A stretch of 64,000 bases of DNA from Forficula auricularia (GCA_024734495.1 JALMQS010000681.1:9065576-9129575), one strand, 5' to 3'; numbered from the stretch's first letter, positions 45,201 through 47,640 are shown. Notes: generated by a model from the letters alone, not told the origin. Program-made: numbers and translations.

Positions 45201-46833
45201 TTATATACAATTTCTAGCGCATGGCGATTTCCCTATAAGTTCTCCTGTTGAAGCTGTAAAAATTCATTAAAGAACCCCTCATCGCCCTGAAGGTCATATC
45301 GCATAAAGTTCTCTGGGAAATTCCCAGGGCGTCAAGGGAGGCACCGCTTTATGCCACCACACTCCCTTCCACGAGAGTGTGATGGCTTCAACTCTCACAG
45401 AACCCGAGCCCACCCCAAACCTTGCCGCAATGTTGCTCAGCAGACTGGAGTTGCCCTTATAATAATTGATTTTGTTTCTGTGGGCAACCCCCAGTCCGAG
45501 GAGCGCTGACACTATCTGCACATCCAGAACCCACACCGTCCCCGACCACCACGATGTCTGGCTGTTCCCGGCCGAGCTCTGATATAAATATTCGAGCTCG
45601 ACTCGCATTCCCTTTTTTATTAGTTCATCAGCCAGACGTCTCACTACCGCATCATGCCTCCTGAGCCTTCCATCGAGCGTCCGCCCACACGACTGGAGAA
45701 TATGCGTCAGTGGGACACCAGAAGTCTAAAAATGCAAAAACTAAGCGCTCAAAATAGGGGGGGGGGTGTCAAAGAATGAAAATCTTGGCCATTTACCAAA
45801 CTCAATCAAATTTTGTATACATAATCAGTGGGACCCCAGAAGTATAAAAATTCAAAAACTAACCCCCCCCCTACATGATTATAAATAATTTTAGGGGCCA
45901 GGTTGTATGGTAAAGTCAAGTGGATGGCCACATCAGAACACGTCAGCTTATTTACTTTCACATTTATTCATAGAATATAATGTGGAAGTATTGCGATGCC
46001 CTGTCTGGGTGCTGACTCTTTGGGAGCTTGTATCTCAGAGATGACAAATTTCATTTCATTTTGTAACTTCTAGGTGAAGAAATCGATGGCCTTGATAGTT
46101 GCAAACTATTAGGACATCAAACTCGAAATTGGGGTCCCCATGGGCCAAAAAGGGGTACCTATACTTTTTTTTAATTACCCGAAAATAAGGACTTGAGGCG
46201 CTAAGGATTGCCCGGTGCACGTTGAAAGCCTGTCCGTCATTGCTTCGGACAATTCCATCGCAGAGCAGCTTGGCCTTTCTTAATTCATCCCAGATGGCCG
46301 GGAATTCAACGGGTGAATAATCAGCGGGGTTGCAAATGCATTTCCTACACTTGGACTCGGTTTCGGAATGGCCGCCCTGGGCGGCCTCGCTTTTTCCTCG
46401 CCGCTCGCCGTCTATGAAAAAGCCCCAAGACTTTTAAAAACACACAAGCTTATATAGAAGGAAGACAATCGCGGAAATACCTTGGCGAGTGTTCAAAATT
46501 TTGCTCAACAGTGTCAATAGAAAAGATCAAAACGTGCGCAGAGGCTTATTTATTGTTAAATGATAAAAATATTTTACTATTTATTTACAAAAAAAAATCA
46601 ATCACTGCATCAATGATTCTACATAGCAAAGAGATGTTTATAAAAGGGACGGACAGATTTAGAAAACGAAAATATTTTCCTATTTCAAAAAGTTAAAATA
46701 AAAAAATTACATATTAACTACTTACTTTGATTCTAAATAAACGATTAGTATTTCTTAATTCTGGTTTCGGAATATTATAAGGAAGTGTGCGTTTACGAAA
46801 TCTTTTATTGGCACGCGGATTTCTTGGCTCCAT
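1..46833 (-). CDS. klhl10: klhl10-like BTB-BACK-Kelch gene (partial; locus entry)
   Basis: Minus-strand gene with exons at 46411-46179, 2686-2396, 464-172 and 95-1, plus a candidate first exon at 46833-46726. KLHL10 proteins are substrate adaptors for CUL3 ubiquitin ligase in developing sperm. The joined exons give a Cys-rich N-terminus, a BTB domain ending in a VYTG-type helix, and a BACK domain containing DELNVR and [16 protein letters not shown] strings. All recognised joins keep phase and protein similarity ([17 protein letters not shown]). The Kelch propeller lies beyond the left edge. The first BTB intron is 43.5 kb and contains the whole of EXOSC9 on the same strand. Exon 2686-2396 lacks one base relative to an open frame. 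Assignment to klhl10 rather than another KLHL rests on the ILHNF...DELNV BACK block and the SRPRVP linker. Family fairly sure, ortholog likely. Confidence 0.82.
172..464 (-). CDS. klhl10: klhl10 exon, BACK domain
   Basis: 293 nt. Acceptor AG at 466-465, donor GT at 171-170. It enters with a one-base overhang from the exon at 2396 and leaves in phase 0. The translation has the BACK signature: [35 protein letters not shown], and a LL-C-RF-L region. A CR1-like retrotransposon tail ends only about 20 bases upstream of its acceptor. Confidence 0.9.
486..1406 (-). mobile_element. CR1/Jockey-like non-LTR retrotransposon, 3' end (copy A)
   Basis: A minus-strand frame of about 137 codons (1321-908) encodes the region downstream of reverse transcriptase: [26 protein letters not shown] and [13 protein letters not shown] strings. 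A 3' UTR and an AATAAA-rich tail end near 486. Two further copies are at 46990-47640 (plus) and 56205-57350 (minus). 5'-truncated, as is usual for this type of element. Confidence 0.85.
1557..2187. repeat. Fold-back repeat, arms about 150 bp
   Basis: The sequence 1557-1706 returns inverted at about 2024-2187 (shared landmarks: GATCTCCCA/TGGGAGATC, TTTTTTGTCTGATATA). The middle holds two copies of a dispersed motif, ACAAAATTTTGT next to CTAGAATTTTCATTTT. No protein is coded. It lies in the klhl10 intron between the exons at 464 and 2396. Confidence 0.7.
2396..2686 (-). CDS. klhl10: klhl10 exon, second half of BTB and start of BACK (one-base deletion)
   Basis: 291 nt with acceptor AAG at 2688-2687 and a strong GTAAG donor. 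The first part reads [18 protein letters not shown], then LLLDYVYTG. The second part reads [20 protein letters not shown], then [13 protein letters not shown]. The two parts are in different frames, with the switch at about 2560-2545. One extra base there makes the exon 292 nt, which is the length the flanking phases require. The simplest explanation is a missing base in the assembly; a true frameshift is possible. Confidence 0.88.
2745..3572. repeat. Fold-back element, arms about 260 bp, with (TA)n centre
   Basis: Left arm 2745-3020 and right arm 3318-3572 are inverted copies (landmarks TTGATTGGTTGAATTATAGT, GTCTCGTTT, CAAAGATTATAATGCAA). The centre includes a (TA)n run at about 3202-3281. 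Long hairpin, non-coding. Confidence 0.8.
3202..3281. repeat. (TA)n microsatellite
   Basis: About 80 bases of alternating TA with one CA-containing interruption near 3240. It sits in the loop region of the surrounding fold-back element. Confidence 0.95.
3655..3905. repeat. Dispersed repeat: C-rich tract plus GTTGAGTTTGG units
   Basis: Begins with CTAGCTGGAG and a CCACCC-rich stretch. Two tandem units of TTTTGCATTTCTAGC ... ACAAAATTTGGTTGAG follow. The same composite occurs at 30850-31200, 37771-38268, 39780-39990 and 47985-48480. Non-coding. Confidence 0.65.
3927..4844. repeat. Fold-back MITE-like element, arms about 280 bp
   Basis: Terminal inverted repeats start AGAGCCCACGACGGCCAGAC on the left and return inverted at the right end (4844). 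Inversion continues through the GTCCGGCAATGGATGACGAG block. The central 4205-4555 matches, in opposite orientation, 40215-40480. No ORF. Confidence 0.85.
4877..5637. repeat. Segment duplicated at 43919-44640
   Basis: About 760 bases align in direct orientation to the sequence immediately right of the N gap, with many single-base indels and substitutions. Contains no recognisable gene. Confidence 0.8.
5638..6293. other. Unassigned A+T-rich sequence
   Basis: Within the large klhl10 intron. No convincing coding region, inverted repeat or known element was seen. Confidence 0.5.
6610..6806. mobile_element. Harbinger-type MITE (197 bp) with TAA target duplication
   Basis: Near-perfect palindrome. 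Ends GGGCCGGTTGTATG ... CATACAACCGGTCCC are flanked by TAA on both sides (6607-6609, 6807-6809). The homologous position in the copy near 63,880 has a single TAA and no insert. A 3-bp TWA duplication with GGG-starting TIRs is typical of PIF/Harbinger. Confidence 0.88.
7038..7077 (-). ncRNA. Hammerhead-ribozyme-like motif (family F1)
   Basis: On the minus strand CTGATGA is followed by a perfect 6-bp stem (GAGGGC/GCCCTC), then GAAACTATAGTC, i.e. GAAA, a C-G-closed UAUA stem III, and a GUC cleavage triplet. All invariant hammerhead core bases are present. Confidence 0.72.
7109..7145 (-). ncRNA. Hammerhead-like motif, stem II damaged (F1)
   Basis: A second minus-strand copy directly after the first, with CTGATGA and GAAACTATAGTC intact but several bases of stem II missing. 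Likely weak or inactive. Confidence 0.55.
7190..7230 (+). ncRNA. Hammerhead-like motif, GAAA changed to GAAT (F1)
   Basis: Plus-strand partner of the inverted pair. CTGATGA and the GTC triplet are intact, but the GAAA core reads GAAT, so it is probably inactive. Confidence 0.5.
7499..8331. other. Unassigned A+T-rich sequence
   Basis: klhl10 intron. No ORF or repeat structure that I can support. Confidence 0.5.
8332..8618. repeat. Element with 27-bp terminal inverted repeats
   Basis: CCATAGAGTAATATGGAGTG at the left end returns inverted at the right end (ends 8618). A short inner pair (AAGAGCGC/GAGAGCGG) is weaker. MITE-like, no ORF. Confidence 0.65.
8619..9345. other. Mostly unassigned; last part a dispersed repeat
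   Basis: Nothing recognisable up to about 9277. The segment 9278-9345, continued at 9984-10165 after the MITE, matches 50726-50990 (shared AAAGTGAAACTTTTTCAAGA and CAGATCTGGACTTGTATTTG). Confidence 0.55.
9346..9983. mobile_element. TTAA-flanked MITE, family M3 (TTAAGGACGTTCCC)
   Basis: 638 bp bounded by TTAAGGACGTTCCCTAATA and its inverse. A second copy at 49624-50295 is in the opposite orientation. Inserted into the dispersed repeat shared with 50726-50990. Non-coding. Confidence 0.88.
9984..10888. other. Second half of dispersed repeat, then unassigned
   Basis: 9984-10165 completes the repeat shared with 50.8 kb. The remainder has one 75-codon minus-strand ORF (10530-10303) that I do not recognise and that has no splice or domain support. 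Confidence 0.45.
10889..11583. mobile_element. TTAA-flanked MITE, family M1 (TTAAGGTAGTTG)
   Basis: About 695 bp between TTAAGGTAGTTGTTTCGCG and an inverted end. Other copies are at 19710-20664, 52200-52913 and 62777-63487, with one split copy at 37570-38889. No ORF is conserved between copies. Confidence 0.88.
11745..12475. repeat. Fold-back element with ACCGACTTCAAAAA ends (copy 1)
   Basis: AAAACCGACTTCAAAAAATT and the following 130 bases return inverted around a centre at about 11920 (GAGCGTACCCGCC ... GTCGAGTGCGATTC). A further GAAGTCGGTT end lies near 12470. Copy 2 is in the DAW1 intron at 59218-60105. Confidence 0.8.
12476..13339. other. Unassigned A+T-rich sequence
   Basis: Poly-T runs and TTTAAATA-rich sequence. 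No supported gene or element. Confidence 0.5.
13340..14050. repeat. Dispersed repeat family G
   Basis: Begins near a CATACAACCTGGCCCCTC block also seen inverted at 45893. Then come GTTGAGTTTGGTCAAATGG units, a CAGACAGACTAACAGACATT stretch and a terminal ACCATACCCTGTATG. Long matches at 31046-31480 and 44745-45060. Non-coding. Confidence 0.7.
14258..14338 (-). repeat. tRNA-like SINE head
   Basis: On the minus strand it reads like a degenerate tRNA with A-box-like GGCTAGGGGTTAGCGC and a B-box-like GGGTTCCGAATTT. Too degenerate for a functional tRNA. Confidence 0.5.
14565..15412. repeat. Large fold-back element, arms about 190 bp
   Basis: CATCAAATAAACAAAATACA ... ATAATTATTTTTAACAATT on the left returns inverted at 15240-15412. 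The centre (14815-15240) encodes short unrelated ORFs only. Confidence 0.8.
15741..39201 (-). CDS. EXOSC9: EXOSC9 / Rrp45, RNA exosome core subunit (locus entry)
   Basis: Six minus-strand exons: 39201-39124, 33692-33376, 29771-29551, 26775-26554, 21204-21011 and 16078-15773. EXOSC9 is an RNase PH-fold subunit of the 9-subunit exosome ring, which degrades and trims RNA in nucleus and cytoplasm. The start [15 protein letters not shown] and the [20 protein letters not shown] and ADPN strings follow the family order. Joined, the exons give about 446 residues, close to the human protein, ending in an acidic then Lys-rich tail. Exon 2 is one base short of an open frame. The end is uncertain: a GTAAGG donor at 15772 suggests a short further exon, but reading through gives a stop at 15741. 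The whole gene sits within a klhl10 intron, and its own introns are full of transposons. Confidence 0.92.
15773..16078 (-). CDS. EXOSC9: EXOSC9 exon 6, acidic/Lys-rich C-terminal tail
   Basis: Acceptor TTTTAG, then [13 protein letters not shown], an acidic run ([12 protein letters not shown]), a basic run ([12 protein letters not shown]) and [12 protein letters not shown]. Such charged tails are normal for metazoan EXOSC9. It joins exon 5 in phase (S-S-D-D). A GTAAGG donor follows, and read-through stops at 15741. Confidence 0.85.
16139..16540. other. Unassigned intronic sequence
   Basis: EXOSC9 intron 5. A short inverted pair, GGGGTGAACCGCGA at 16335 and its inverse at 16930, brackets the SINE; nothing else was recognised. 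Confidence 0.45.
16545..16920 (+). mobile_element. tRNA-derived SINE
   Basis: Head with GGATTAGCCGAGAGCTAAGA (A-box region) and GGGTTCGAGTCC (B box), body GGCTATAATCTGATTCC, a (GAT)n run at 16758, then a tail containing ACGATGGAGGGGCC and an oligo-A end. The tail is shared with the SINEs at 34931, 35632 and 38456; the body is shared with that at 51040. Confidence 0.8.
16921..17599. other. Unassigned intronic sequence
   Basis: No supported features apart from A+T-rich low-complexity stretches. Confidence 0.45.
17702..19257 (+). mobile_element. RTE-like non-LTR retrotransposon 3' end, interrupted by hAT
   Basis: The two pieces 17702-17894 and 19057-19257 together match the copy at 31744-32225. 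They encode [13 protein letters not shown] and [18 protein letters not shown] strings in broken frames, ending in a CAATAATGA tail. Confidence 0.75.
17895..19056. mobile_element. Non-autonomous hAT element (1162 bp)
   Basis: Ends CAGAGGCCGGGGAAC ... GGTTCCCTGACCACTG are inverted repeats, flanked by GCTTAGG on both sides (17888-17894, 19057-19063). Removing it restores the RTE-like sequence GGGGGACTGCTTAGGGATAT seen intact at 32.0 kb. No transposase ORF. Confidence 0.85.
19430..19473 (+). ncRNA. Hammerhead-like motif, GAAAC changed to GTAAC (F1)
   Basis: CTGATGA, a stem II of GAAGGT/ACCTTG type, then GTAAC-TATA-GTC, and AGA/TCT stem I bases. One core substitution (GAAA to GTAA) makes activity doubtful. 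Confidence 0.5.
20233..20463. mobile_element. F1 hammerhead-bearing insertion (231 bp)
   Basis: Flanked by TGTATTTTATCT (20221-20232) and TGTATTTTTATCT (20464-20476). The homologous MITE copy at 63.3 kb has the site once. Starts TAAATTGAAAGTTTTTGCC followed by GAGAGTAGCAG, and contains an inverted pair whose right member is truncated. Confidence 0.85.
20335..20375 (-). ncRNA. Hammerhead-ribozyme-like motif (F1)
   Basis: Minus strand: CTGATGA, perfect stem II GAGGGC/GCCCTC, GAAACTATAGTC. Identical core to the motif at 7038-7077. Confidence 0.72.
21011..21204 (-). CDS. EXOSC9: EXOSC9 exon 5
   Basis: Acceptor TTTTAG at 21206-21205. Translation [20 protein letters not shown], then [13 protein letters not shown] and an acidic, Pro-containing stretch. 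Donor CAG|GTGGGT gives phase agreement with exon 6. It lies in the linker between the RNase PH domain and the C-terminal tail. Confidence 0.8.
21205..22165. other. Mostly unassigned; GC-rich and tRNA-like patches
   Basis: A G+C-rich palindromic patch at 21265-21350 (GCGTGCTTCGGCACGC). A degenerate tRNA-like block with GTCGGTTCGATTTT at about 21828-21885 may be a SINE head. Inverted pairs around GAGGCGAAACGTCA (about 22000 and 22150) suggest another old fold-back. Confidence 0.45.
22283..22322 (-). ncRNA. Hammerhead-like motif, CTGGTGA type (F3)
   Basis: Minus strand: AAACTC (stem I), CTGGTGA, GGAT/ATCC stem II, GAAAT-ATT and GAGT closing stem I. It departs from consensus at one core base (CUGGUGA rather than CUGAUGA) and has an almost loopless stem III. 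Confidence 0.5.
22350..22393 (+). ncRNA. Hammerhead-like motif, CTGGTGA type (F3)
   Basis: Plus-strand partner: AAACTC, CTGGTGA, GGAT/ATCC, GAAATATATT, GAGTTT. Stem I is 6 bp and perfectly paired. Confidence 0.5.
22907..23790 (+). mobile_element. piggyBac-like element relic
   Basis: Inverted repeats of about 70 bp (CATCTATTAGATCCGATGGA at 22945 and its inverse at 23745) enclose a piggyBac transposase C-terminal frame and an AGGGTTGTTTTTCA/TGAAAAACAACCCT palindrome. The derivative at 40545-40660 lacks the coding part. Confidence 0.75.
23097..23540 (+). pseudogene. piggyBac transposase C-terminal fragment
   Basis: 147-codon frame. [20 protein letters not shown] matches the conserved N-x-x-MGGVD-x-x-D-x-L block near the third catalytic Asp of piggyBac transposases, followed by [20 protein letters not shown]. 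The DDE core upstream and the N-terminus are missing, so it cannot be an intact enzyme. Confidence 0.82.
23800..24409. other. Unassigned A+T-rich sequence
   Basis: EXOSC9 intron 4. No supported feature. Confidence 0.45.
24410..24640. repeat. Palindromic MITE-like element, arms about 85 bp
   Basis: GGCAGCAGTAGTTGACCATT ... GATCCAGATGGAAG on the left returns inverted on the right (CTTCCATCTGGATC ... GTCAACTACTGCTGCC), with a 45-base loop. Confidence 0.8.
24922..26179 (+). mobile_element. mariner element, cecropia-subfamily-like (about 1.26 kb)
   Basis: TA-flanked. Left TIR AGGTTGGCAACTAAGTAATT; the right TIR is its imperfect inverse. Contains a broken transposase frame. It lies 375 bases upstream (in gene direction) of EXOSC9 exon 4, transcribed against the gene. 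Confidence 0.92.
25102..26116 (+). pseudogene. mariner transposase, frame-broken
   Basis: Starts [20 protein letters not shown]. Has an HTH region ([13 protein letters not shown] ... KRSGRP), WVPHEL, catalytic D in ITGDEKW, the second D in [11 protein letters not shown] and the third D in [12 protein letters not shown], spaced 34 residues (DD34D). The frame shifts once near 25,630, where a few bases are lost between the TSK and HQKK segments, so no full protein is made. Otherwise about full length. Confidence 0.92.
26554..26775 (-). CDS. EXOSC9: EXOSC9 exon 4, end of RNase PH domain
   Basis: 222 nt, acceptor TTTTAG and donor GTAACT. Translation [20 protein letters not shown], then [16 protein letters not shown], ending [11 protein letters not shown]. 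It corresponds to the LLVDPNEREERV ... LVIAMNKHREIC segment of EXOSC9. Phases agree with exons 3 and 5. Confidence 0.92.
26776..27311. other. Unassigned A+T-rich intron sequence
   Basis: No supported gene. The block ACAATCCTCAAACGTTTAAT resembles sequence at 19.5 and 20.7 kb and may be a small repeat. Confidence 0.4.
27312..27502. repeat. F4 palindrome with a hammerhead-like core
   Basis: Outer arms AAAGTTTAAATTTATTATTT and ATCACACATGAT return inverted. The centre reads AATAC-TTGAGAA-C-GATCG/CGATC-GAAAC-GTC-GTATT. If a hammerhead, C3 and G8 are both changed (to U and A), which would keep the C3-G8 pair. Tentative. Confidence 0.45.
27658..27777. mobile_element. Small MITE (120 bp) with TIR ATCGTCGCCTTAGAGTG
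   Basis: Ends ATCGTCGCCTTAGAGTGTAA and the inverse. A longer relative is at 54446-54690 in a DAW1 intron. Confidence 0.78.
27778..28967. other. Unassigned, with GTTGAG/CTAGAATTTTC repeat units near 28.7-28.96 kb
   Basis: Contains fragments of the dispersed repeat (CTAGAATTTTCATTTCTTG, GCCCACAGAATATGTA). No coding evidence. Confidence 0.45.
28968..29368 (+). pseudogene. Tc1-like transposase 3' fragment with right TIR
   Basis: [20 protein letters not shown] carries the third catalytic residue (E) of DD34E Tc1 transposases. A stop and frameshift follow, then [19 protein letters not shown]. The right TIR TTGGCCATCCACTGTG ends at a TA. Confidence 0.85.
29551..29771 (-). CDS. EXOSC9: EXOSC9 exon 3
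   Basis: 221 nt, acceptor TCTAG and donor [26 protein letters not shown], then [19 protein letters not shown], is the most conserved block of the Rrp45 RNase PH fold. It ends ISYSIYNQG, corresponding to the FAFFQQG segment. Confidence 0.96.
29772..30020. other. A+T-rich intron sequence, nothing recognised
   Basis: Low-complexity TATTTA sequence only. Confidence 0.4.
30021..30556. mobile_element. TTAA-flanked MITE, family M2 (copy a)
   Basis: Left end TTAAGATAGTTCTTTCCC, right end the inverse of TTAAGGTAGTTCTTTCGCGA. Pairs with the copy at 32494-33242. Confidence 0.82.
30850..31045. repeat. G-rich (GGGTG)n tract ending at CTAGT
   Basis: About 190 bases of G-runs on the plus strand (GGGTGGGGTGCGGGATGG type), ending CCTTGCAGCTAG then T. 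Reverse-strand relatives are at 37771 and 39780. The CTAG|T end preceded by GC-rich sequence is Helitron-like, but no TC start was found. Confidence 0.6.
31046..31480. repeat. Dispersed repeat family G
   Basis: Same order of landmarks as 13400-14050 (TTTTGCATTTTTAGACTCCT, GTTGAGTTTGGT, AGACTAACTAACAGAC, CTTGACCATACCCTGTATG). Confidence 0.7.
31744..32225 (+). mobile_element. RTE-like non-LTR retrotransposon 3' end
   Basis: Encodes [20 protein letters not shown], then after a frameshift [20 protein letters not shown] ... [10 protein letters not shown] ... [15 protein letters not shown], ending IVASNQS. This is the C-terminal region of endonuclease/RT polyproteins. The 3' end is CAATGATGATGATGAC. 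Confidence 0.85.
32494..33242. mobile_element. M2 MITE (copy b) with nested F3 insertion
   Basis: Inverted terminal TTAAGG-GTTCTTTCGCGA ends. Matches copy a in reverse orientation except for the F3 insertion. Ends 134 bases from EXOSC9 exon 2. Confidence 0.82.
32878..33085. mobile_element. F3 fold-back insertion
   Basis: Flanked by imperfect TAAAAAAATTCATT-type repeats. Contains GTTTCACAGTGAATGAAATA inverted arms and the family start (reverse of GTGGTGTAGGTTTTAGGTGA). The hammerhead centre is degenerate here. Confidence 0.7.
33376..33692 (-). CDS. EXOSC9: EXOSC9 exon 2, RNase PH domain start (one-base deletion)
   Basis: Acceptor TTTTAG, then [20 protein letters not shown] ... TKVLCQVSC ... 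ELSPMAAQ ... [16 protein letters not shown] ... CLDLES. Next should come a LC(I/V)V-EE-VW-type segment; RIVSEEH is there but one frame off, directly after GAATCGCT. The exon is 317 nt where 318 is needed for the flanking phase-0 junctions. Confidence 0.95.
33693..34082. repeat. Contains a 125-bp repeat shared with 57590-57708
   Basis: 33849-33975 (GATCAATTATCTATCCGAAT, CATGCATCTAGGATACTGTG) matches a segment inserted in the F2 element. The rest of the stretch is plain A+T-rich. Confidence 0.65.
34083..34930 (-). pseudogene. Tc1-like transposase, 5' end replaced by a SINE
   Basis: Minus-strand frame with a catalytic D in [10 protein letters not shown] and, after one stop, [12 protein letters not shown] holding the catalytic E 34 residues on (DD34E). 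C-terminus [16 protein letters not shown]. The right TIR CTCGTGGACAAAATTAGCGG abuts TA at 34081. The apparent N-terminal residues come from the adjoining SINE. Confidence 0.85.
34931..35294 (-). mobile_element. tRNA-derived SINE, full length
   Basis: Head (35294-35221): GGTGTAATGGTCAGCATG (A box) and GGGTTCGATTCCCGG (B box). Body, then tail with ACGATGGAGGGGCC, and an oligo-A end at 34931. Inserted in the Tc1 relic. Confidence 0.88.
35565..36000. repeat. Fold-back repeat interrupted by a SINE
   Basis: ACTAGAATCTTCATTTTTGA ... CGAAAATGTCAAAAAC (35575-35630) returns inverted at 35920-35995. Confidence 0.7.
35632..35876 (-). mobile_element. SINE, 5'-truncated
   Basis: Same body and tail as the SINE at 34931-35294 but lacking the tRNA head. 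Oligo-T start on the plus strand at 35632. Confidence 0.85.
36336..36418. repeat. Perfect-looking hairpin inside the hAT end
   Basis: CCTACCTTAC ... GTTGTCAAAAACTTA and its inverse around TAGGGCCTA. Subterminal palindrome of the hAT. Confidence 0.75.
36576..37538 (-). pseudogene. hAT transposase (ZMYM/52-kDa-repressor-like), C-terminal 320 codons
   Basis: Long open frame without disabling changes. The C-terminus has the hAT dimerisation signature: [20 protein letters not shown], then [14 protein letters not shown] Lys-rich, Ser/Glu-rich stretch sits at about residues 85-115. The N-terminal zinc finger and the first catalytic region are absent, and no TIR is found upstream, so it is probably a truncated relic rather than a host gene. 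A domesticated fragment cannot be excluded. Confidence 0.82.
37771..38268. repeat. C-rich dispersed element inserted in M1
   Basis: Begins CTAGCTGCAAGG with a GC-rich hairpin (CTCCGCCTTCGGCG), then about 320 bases of CCC-rich tract, then TTTTGCATTTCTAGC and ACAAAATTTGGTTGAG units. Reversed, it ends CTAG followed by T, as in Helitron 3' ends; not proven. Confidence 0.6.
38456..38815 (+). mobile_element. tRNA-derived SINE, full length
   Basis: CCGCCTCCGTGGTGTAATGG head, B box GGGTTCGATTCCCGG, conserved tail ACGATGGAGGGGCC and oligo-A. The host M1 sequence GATGCAGAAGT|ATTTAAATAA resumes after it. Confidence 0.9.
39124..39201 (-). CDS. EXOSC9: EXOSC9 exon 1
   Basis: [20 protein letters not shown], then AINKNL and a GTAATT donor. 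The MKETP(V/L)SNCE start is diagnostic of EXOSC9. An in-frame second Met (residue 5) aligns with the human start. Exactly 26 codons, phase 0 into exon 2. Confidence 0.93.
39202..39779. other. Region upstream of EXOSC9, nothing recognised
   Basis: Should contain the EXOSC9 promoter. The tandem repeat TCTACTCTTATTAAACGAGC occurs at about 39668 and 39717. Confidence 0.45.
39780..39990. repeat. C-rich tract and GCATTTCTAGC unit
   Basis: About 170 bases of C-runs including poly-C of 16 or more, then CAGTTTTTGCATTTCTAGC. Same family as 37771-38268. Confidence 0.65.
40215..40480. repeat. Copy of the centre of the 3927-4844 element
   Basis: GACATTTCGGTTATTATTG ... GAATCGACTTAAAATCAAAA matches 4225-4470 in reverse orientation. 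Confidence 0.75.
40545..40660. mobile_element. Palindromic derivative of the 23-kb piggyBac-like element
   Basis: GTCATCTATTAAATCCGATG and its inverse enclose GTCAGAGGGGTTGTTTTTC. No coding sequence. Confidence 0.65.
40681..40970. repeat. Direct repeat of 41427-41545, carrying an F3 insertion
   Basis: Both copies share TTTATAATCGTA(C/A)ATTTAAATA, TTAAAAGATATTTCAATATT and GGAATCCTTAACAAATGACT. Only the first has the insertion. Confidence 0.8.
40735..40896. mobile_element. F3 insertion (162 bp), exact 12-bp target duplication
   Basis: Flanked by TTAAATTATAAT at 40723-40734 and 40897-40908. The sister copy at 41.47 kb shows the single-copy empty site. The centre is a short palindrome with the hammerhead core lost. 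Confidence 0.88.
41008..41426. other. Unassigned A+T-rich sequence
   Basis: No supported feature. Confidence 0.4.
41690..42560. repeat. Very large fold-back element, arms about 390 bp
   Basis: Left arm landmarks TTTTATCTTTTTTCTTATTA, AAAGGGTAGTTTATTTGAAG and TTTTTGAGAAAATGGTCAAA all return inverted in 42170-42560. Loop of about 80 bases. Confidence 0.85.
42561..43864. repeat. Direct repeat (42787-42895 / 43249-43355) and unassigned sequence
   Basis: Both copies contain ATATAAATTTGTGTACCTCA followed by AAGGGTTAGGCAGTAA, 462 bases apart. 43685-43735 resembles the GATGTGG-CATCCAC ... CCTGGCC block of 13.35 and 45.9 kb. Otherwise nothing. Confidence 0.6.
43902..43918. other. Assembly gap (17 N)
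   Basis: Run of N. The 37 bases to its left repeat 40969-41005, and the sequence to its right repeats 4877-5637. Confidence 1.
43919..44640. repeat. Diverged copy of 4877-5637
   Basis: Direct alignment throughout (AACCCTTTTTCAAAAATTAA to TCAATATTTGCTTAATTTTT), with many short deletions relative to the other copy. Confidence 0.8.
44745..45061. repeat. Dispersed repeat family G (reverse orientation)
   Basis: GGTATGGTCAAGTATTGTAA to ATTTGGTTTCG-like landmarks match 13700-14040 inverted. Confidence 0.7.
45062..45709 (-). mobile_element. R2/R4-type non-LTR retrotransposon, C-terminal endonuclease fragment
   Basis: Minus-strand frame [20 protein letters not shown] ... [11 protein letters not shown] ... 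[13 protein letters not shown] ... AHRNKINYY ... ITLSWKGVW ends at 45294, followed by a 3' UTR. The HDxxV block and LDVQ strand are the restriction-like endonuclease region of R2-clade elements. Noticeably G+C-richer than its surroundings. Confidence 0.82.
45720..45985. repeat. Dispersed repeat units and MITE end
   Basis: Two inverted copies of the CCAAATTTTGTATACATAAT-type unit, then GGGGCCAGGTTGTATGGTAA ... GGCCACATCAGAACACGTCA, the same block as at 13.35 kb. Confidence 0.65.
46179..46411 (-). CDS. klhl10: klhl10 exon, first half of BTB
   Basis: 233 nt, acceptor TTCATAG and donor GTAATT. Reads [19 protein letters not shown], then [32 protein letters not shown] and [24 protein letters not shown] and SPYFR are BTB landmarks. 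It joins the exon at 2686 in phase 0 (YFR|ALF), the normal contiguous BTB sequence. It needs a one-base overhang from the exon before it. Confidence 0.9.
46726..46833 (-). CDS. Candidate klhl10 first coding exon
   Basis: 36 codons from ATG to a strong GTAAGT donor: [20 protein letters not shown], then [16 protein letters not shown]. Basic N-terminus, no known domain. It is 315 bases upstream of the BTB exon on the same strand. The phase (0) does not match the one-base overhang required; a missing base, as in the other host exons, or an unseen mini-exon could explain this. Confidence 0.5.
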
Positions 46834-46989
46834 CGTTTAAAATTAAATTTACTTGAAAATTTAGAAAACAAGTTATTATTTTTGAAACAAACGAACTCTG
46901 ATCTAAGGCATCCTTTGTTCCTATAAACATCAATTTGTTGTTTATAAAGTATAAAGGCCGAGATTCTGAAAAAGAAGAATCGACATCTC

Positions 46990-47640
46990 AAAGGTTTTAG
47001 GAGTTGGGAGGAAATAACGAATAGATTTCAGGAACCAAGTTATTTAGGTTGAGCTGATCATAGAAAAAAGATTCGTAAGCCAAGATTCTTGAAAAATATC
47101 GGTTTACATTCATTTGTAGGATCTGGCATTGATTTGTGGAACAGTCTGTCTGTTACTACTTGGGATTATAGTCCTCTGCCCCCTATGATTAAATCAATTA
47201 TAAATTTTGTCAAGTCCTAATGTCCTAGAGTTGTGCAAAATTTTATTTAGTTCTCACAAGCAGAGATTAGATGAGGTAGAGAGAGTCATACCATCCTTGT
47301 TAAGGTTTTGACCAGGTTTCCTTAACAACTTATGACAAATGTCGGGATGGCTAATGCGTCGTTTGCTCCTGGTATCGGGTTTTTGCGCGGAATTATTTAA
47401 ATTACGTTTTGTCTTTTGATGGAAATCTATGATCATGTTATTTGTAAATGAGCATACATTTCTATTTTTTCTTTTTCTTGTTTGTTAATTGTTAATTTCT
47501 TTTAATTGATTTGTATTTATGTTTATTAATTTCTGTAGTTAATTTGTATTGATGTTTTGTTGACCTAGCCACCGAGGACTTGTGCCTCTAAGCAGGTCGA
47601 GTAATAAAGATTTATTTATTTAAAGGAAAAATGTTATAAT
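46990..47640 (+). mobile_element. CR1/Jockey-like 3' end (copy B)
   Basis: GGTTTTAGGAGTTGGGAGGA to the AATAAAGATTTATTTATT tail, homologous to copies A and C. Coding part broken. Confidence 0.85.

Noticed and set aside
45294..45644. A host gene at the 116-codon minus-strand ORF
   Set aside because: The HDxxV, LDVQ and SWKGVW strings match R2-type retrotransposon endonuclease ends, so it is a mobile-element fragment.
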